Source: Theobroma cacao
Lineage: Eukaryota > Streptophyta > Magnoliopsida > Malvales > Malvaceae
Assembly (NCBI RefSeq): GCF_000208745.1
Contig: NC_030850.1
Location: forward strand, 2,279,722-2,343,721
Reading direction: 5' to 3'
Length of the DNA stretch: 64,000 bases
Shown: one piece after another, positions 62,028 through 64,000 of the stretch
Numbering within the stretch: position 1 is the first letter of the stretch
Layout: every line of letters starts with the position of its first letter
Translations under genes and position numbers: made by a program
Notes under the pieces: model-generated
Told to the model about the DNA's origin: nothing
Seen by the model: the letters and a program-made list of their open reading frames with translations, nothing else
The model's database searches: none

Positions 62028-64000
62028 ATGAGAGAAATTGTAACTATCCAAGTCGGAAGTTTCGCTAACTTCATAGGCTCTCACTTCTGGAACTTCCAGG
62101 TTCAGCTAATCCTTACTTAATTGATTTATAGTTTCTCTTTTCCTTTTGTTTTTATTTTGATTAGTTATTTTATAAGCTTGTTAAATTGAATTTTTTTTAT
62201 GATTAAAAATGAAGGATGAAATGCTTGGCTTAGCCGCCGATCCTTATGGCGACCCACTGTTCAAAACTGACGGTCTAAACATGGACGTTCTCTACCGTAC
62301 AGGTGAAACGCAACAGGTGCTTTTTTTTTTTTTTGGGAATAAAACGTACTTTTTGCATTGAAAATAAGTAAACAACCAATTGTGTCTGATGTTCTTATTG
62401 CCTAAATACCTAAAACAAATTTTTATATTCGTCTGGTATATGATTGGCAGTAACTGTCTTAACAATTGTTACATTACAAGACTTTGGCGGATTTTGTTTT
62501 AGACGGTTTACTGACTTAGTAGTAGTTAGTCAGTTATTGCTTGAGCATTTCTTTTGGGGATAAAATTGTTTATGTTGTTGTGCTTTGCAGGGGACTCTTA
62601 CTTATACTCCTCGTCTTCTCTCGATTGACTTTCAAGGTGCTTAATTTTCTACTTGCAAAGTTGATGAGTTCTCTATCTAGTCTACATTGTGAAGTACTAA
62701 GATCAATCATTGTTATCATTTCAATTCTCCCTAGTTGGTGACAGCACCTTAGTTTAAGCCATAACTGGTTCTTTTTCATTCATCTAGGTTGCATGGCAAT
62801 GGTAATATCAGTGGCATTTCTTCCTTTTTCTTTTTCATAATCCAGTCATGGGAACTTTTGTTCATTGCAGGATCCCTTGGACCAATGAGTTCACGGGGTA
62901 CATTGTATAACGAGGGTTCTAATGCACCATCTGAAGTTGTTACATGGTGAGATTTTTCATCAAAACTAATTGCTTTTGTAGTTTCTCTGTATTGTTTCTT
63001 CTGCTTGCCATTGATCTTTGAGCTTTACCCCTTCAAAAATAAAAATTAGTAAAGAGTAGCTACTGTAAGTATGTTGGTTTTGCCTTTTTGAGTGGCACTT
63101 AGATGGTTGAGCATCAGAGTTCAGTACCTGACTCAAGTTGATCTCTTTATCGATAGTTCTTGTTCTAATTTATACATAATTACTGGTTTTCTCTGACAAT
63201 TCTTGCAATGTAATTAATGTATTGTTGTTCAGCCTAATTAGTTAGTAATTTGATATTCTGTTTTAAACATAAAGACAACTTTAACTTCTATTTTCTGTTA
63301 CTCGCTACTAATGAGAAATGCTCATGGTTAAGTTTTAGAGCTGTTGAAAAGATTGTAATAGTTGCAGTATAGATACCTGTTTTATCGCTTAGCACTTTAT
63401 ATTACTCCATTTATCACATGTTTGAACTTTTTTCTTTCTGAAGTTGATTTGCTATTAGTAATTATACTGGCAATCAATTACATACAGTTCATAGTTATCA
63501 GTTCTAAATTTGGGGACTTTGTGCTTTGTCCTTGTCTGAGCTTTGAGTGCATAAGATTTCTACATGCACTTACTTGAACGTCTCTAAAAGAATATGCAGG
63601 GAAGGAAATGTTTCCACTCATGCATCTGAACCTCAGAAGAAGAATTTGTTCTTGCAAAGTTTGTATCAGGAAGAGCAGAATGTTCCTTTGGTGAATGGTA
63701 TCAATGGTGGGAAAAAGGATCTTCAAAATGAAATTCAGGATACAGATATAGTCAAATGTTTAGATAGGGGAGTCCAATTTTGGACAGACTTCTCAAAAGT
63801 CCATTATCATCCTCAGAGTTTGTATGAGGTAAATGGATTGTGGATGGATGCTCAAGAATTTGACAATTATGGAATTGGGAGGGATGTCTTCACTGAGAAT
63901 TTACGAGGTGAAGAAGTATGTGAGAGGCTTCGTTTCTTGGTGGAAGAGTGTGATCATATCCAGGTAAAACTTTGACCTATGGTATGATCCTTCACTCGCT
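62028..64000 (+). CDS. Protein misato homologue (tubulin-like), 5' part
   Basis: The gene runs past the window. Exons seen: 62028-62099, 62215-62316, 62591-62636, 62871-62946 and 63600-63963, with a GTAAAA donor at 63964, encoding the first 220 residues. The opening MREIVTIQVGSFANFIGSHF and FQDEMLGL, followed by VLYRTGETQQ and TYTPRLLSIDFQGSLG, is the misato segment-II signature, related to the tubulin N-terminus. Exon 5 contains RGVQFWTDFSKVHYHPQSLY, the DML1/misato core. Animal misato acts in mitochondrial distribution and in the tubulin-prefoldin complex; the plant role is less known. A 5' UTR intron (61883-62017) precedes the ATG. Together with the HHO gene it matches the order of Arabidopsis At4g37180-37190, from memory. 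Confidence 0.9.

Overview
The window is nuclear DNA from a dicot plant. Genes are split by GT-AG introns, spacers are AT-rich, and the families are plant-specific: Dof and GARP transcription factors, a PPR-DYW protein, SKU5-similar proteins, SnRK2 and RPW8-type NLRs. A rosid is likely; I cannot name the species. One base is unresolved (N at 41798).

Layout. A single-exon Dof factor (1136-2122, +) is followed by two SKU5-similar multicopper-oxidase-like genes on the minus strand (4197-6709 and 9933-13461), each with eight matching exons. Next come two reticulon genes on the plus strand. The first (17586-18464) is an ordinary reticulon-like protein. The second (20715-22180) has an RPW8 domain as its first exon, spliced in phase onto the same reticulon exons. 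A PPR-DYW gene (24729-26783, minus) lies head-to-head with an NRG1-like RPW8-NB-ARC-LRR helper NLR (27451-30980, +). About 5.2 kb containing the 5' part of the PPR gene and the whole NLR is repeated in tandem. The repeat holds a truncated, frameshifted PPR pseudogene (31322-32003) and a second complete NLR (32684-36213). A subclass III SnRK2 kinase (36967-40098, minus), a DEK-C plus two-SWIB protein (45918-49525, +), a decayed tRNA-Glu-like sequence (49921-49991, minus), a HHO/NIGT1-type GARP repressor (57634-59324, +) and the 5' part of a misato-like gene (62028 to beyond the window, +) complete the set. The long gaps at 40.1-45.9 kb and 49.5-57.6 kb are AT-rich and hold at least two fold-back elements and a diverged direct repeat.

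How it fits together. Immunity is the main theme: three RPW8 domains lie within 16 kb, two in helper NLRs and one fused to an ER-membrane-shaping reticulon. The two NLR copies are almost identical from the end of the RPW8 domain through the introns to the stop codon. Their RPW8 domains, however, differ at about a quarter of residues, which suggests gene conversion of the 3' part, selection for RPW8 diversity, or both. From memory of Arabidopsis gene order, the Dof, SKS, NLR and SnRK2 genes match the end of chromosome 5 (At5g66880-66940), while SKS, PPR, HHO and misato match At4g37160-37190. The window therefore looks like the unfractionated ancestor of two Arabidopsis segments, with the reticulon pair as an extra.

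Exon models were built by eye from splice sites, reading-frame phase and protein-family fit. No database search was run.
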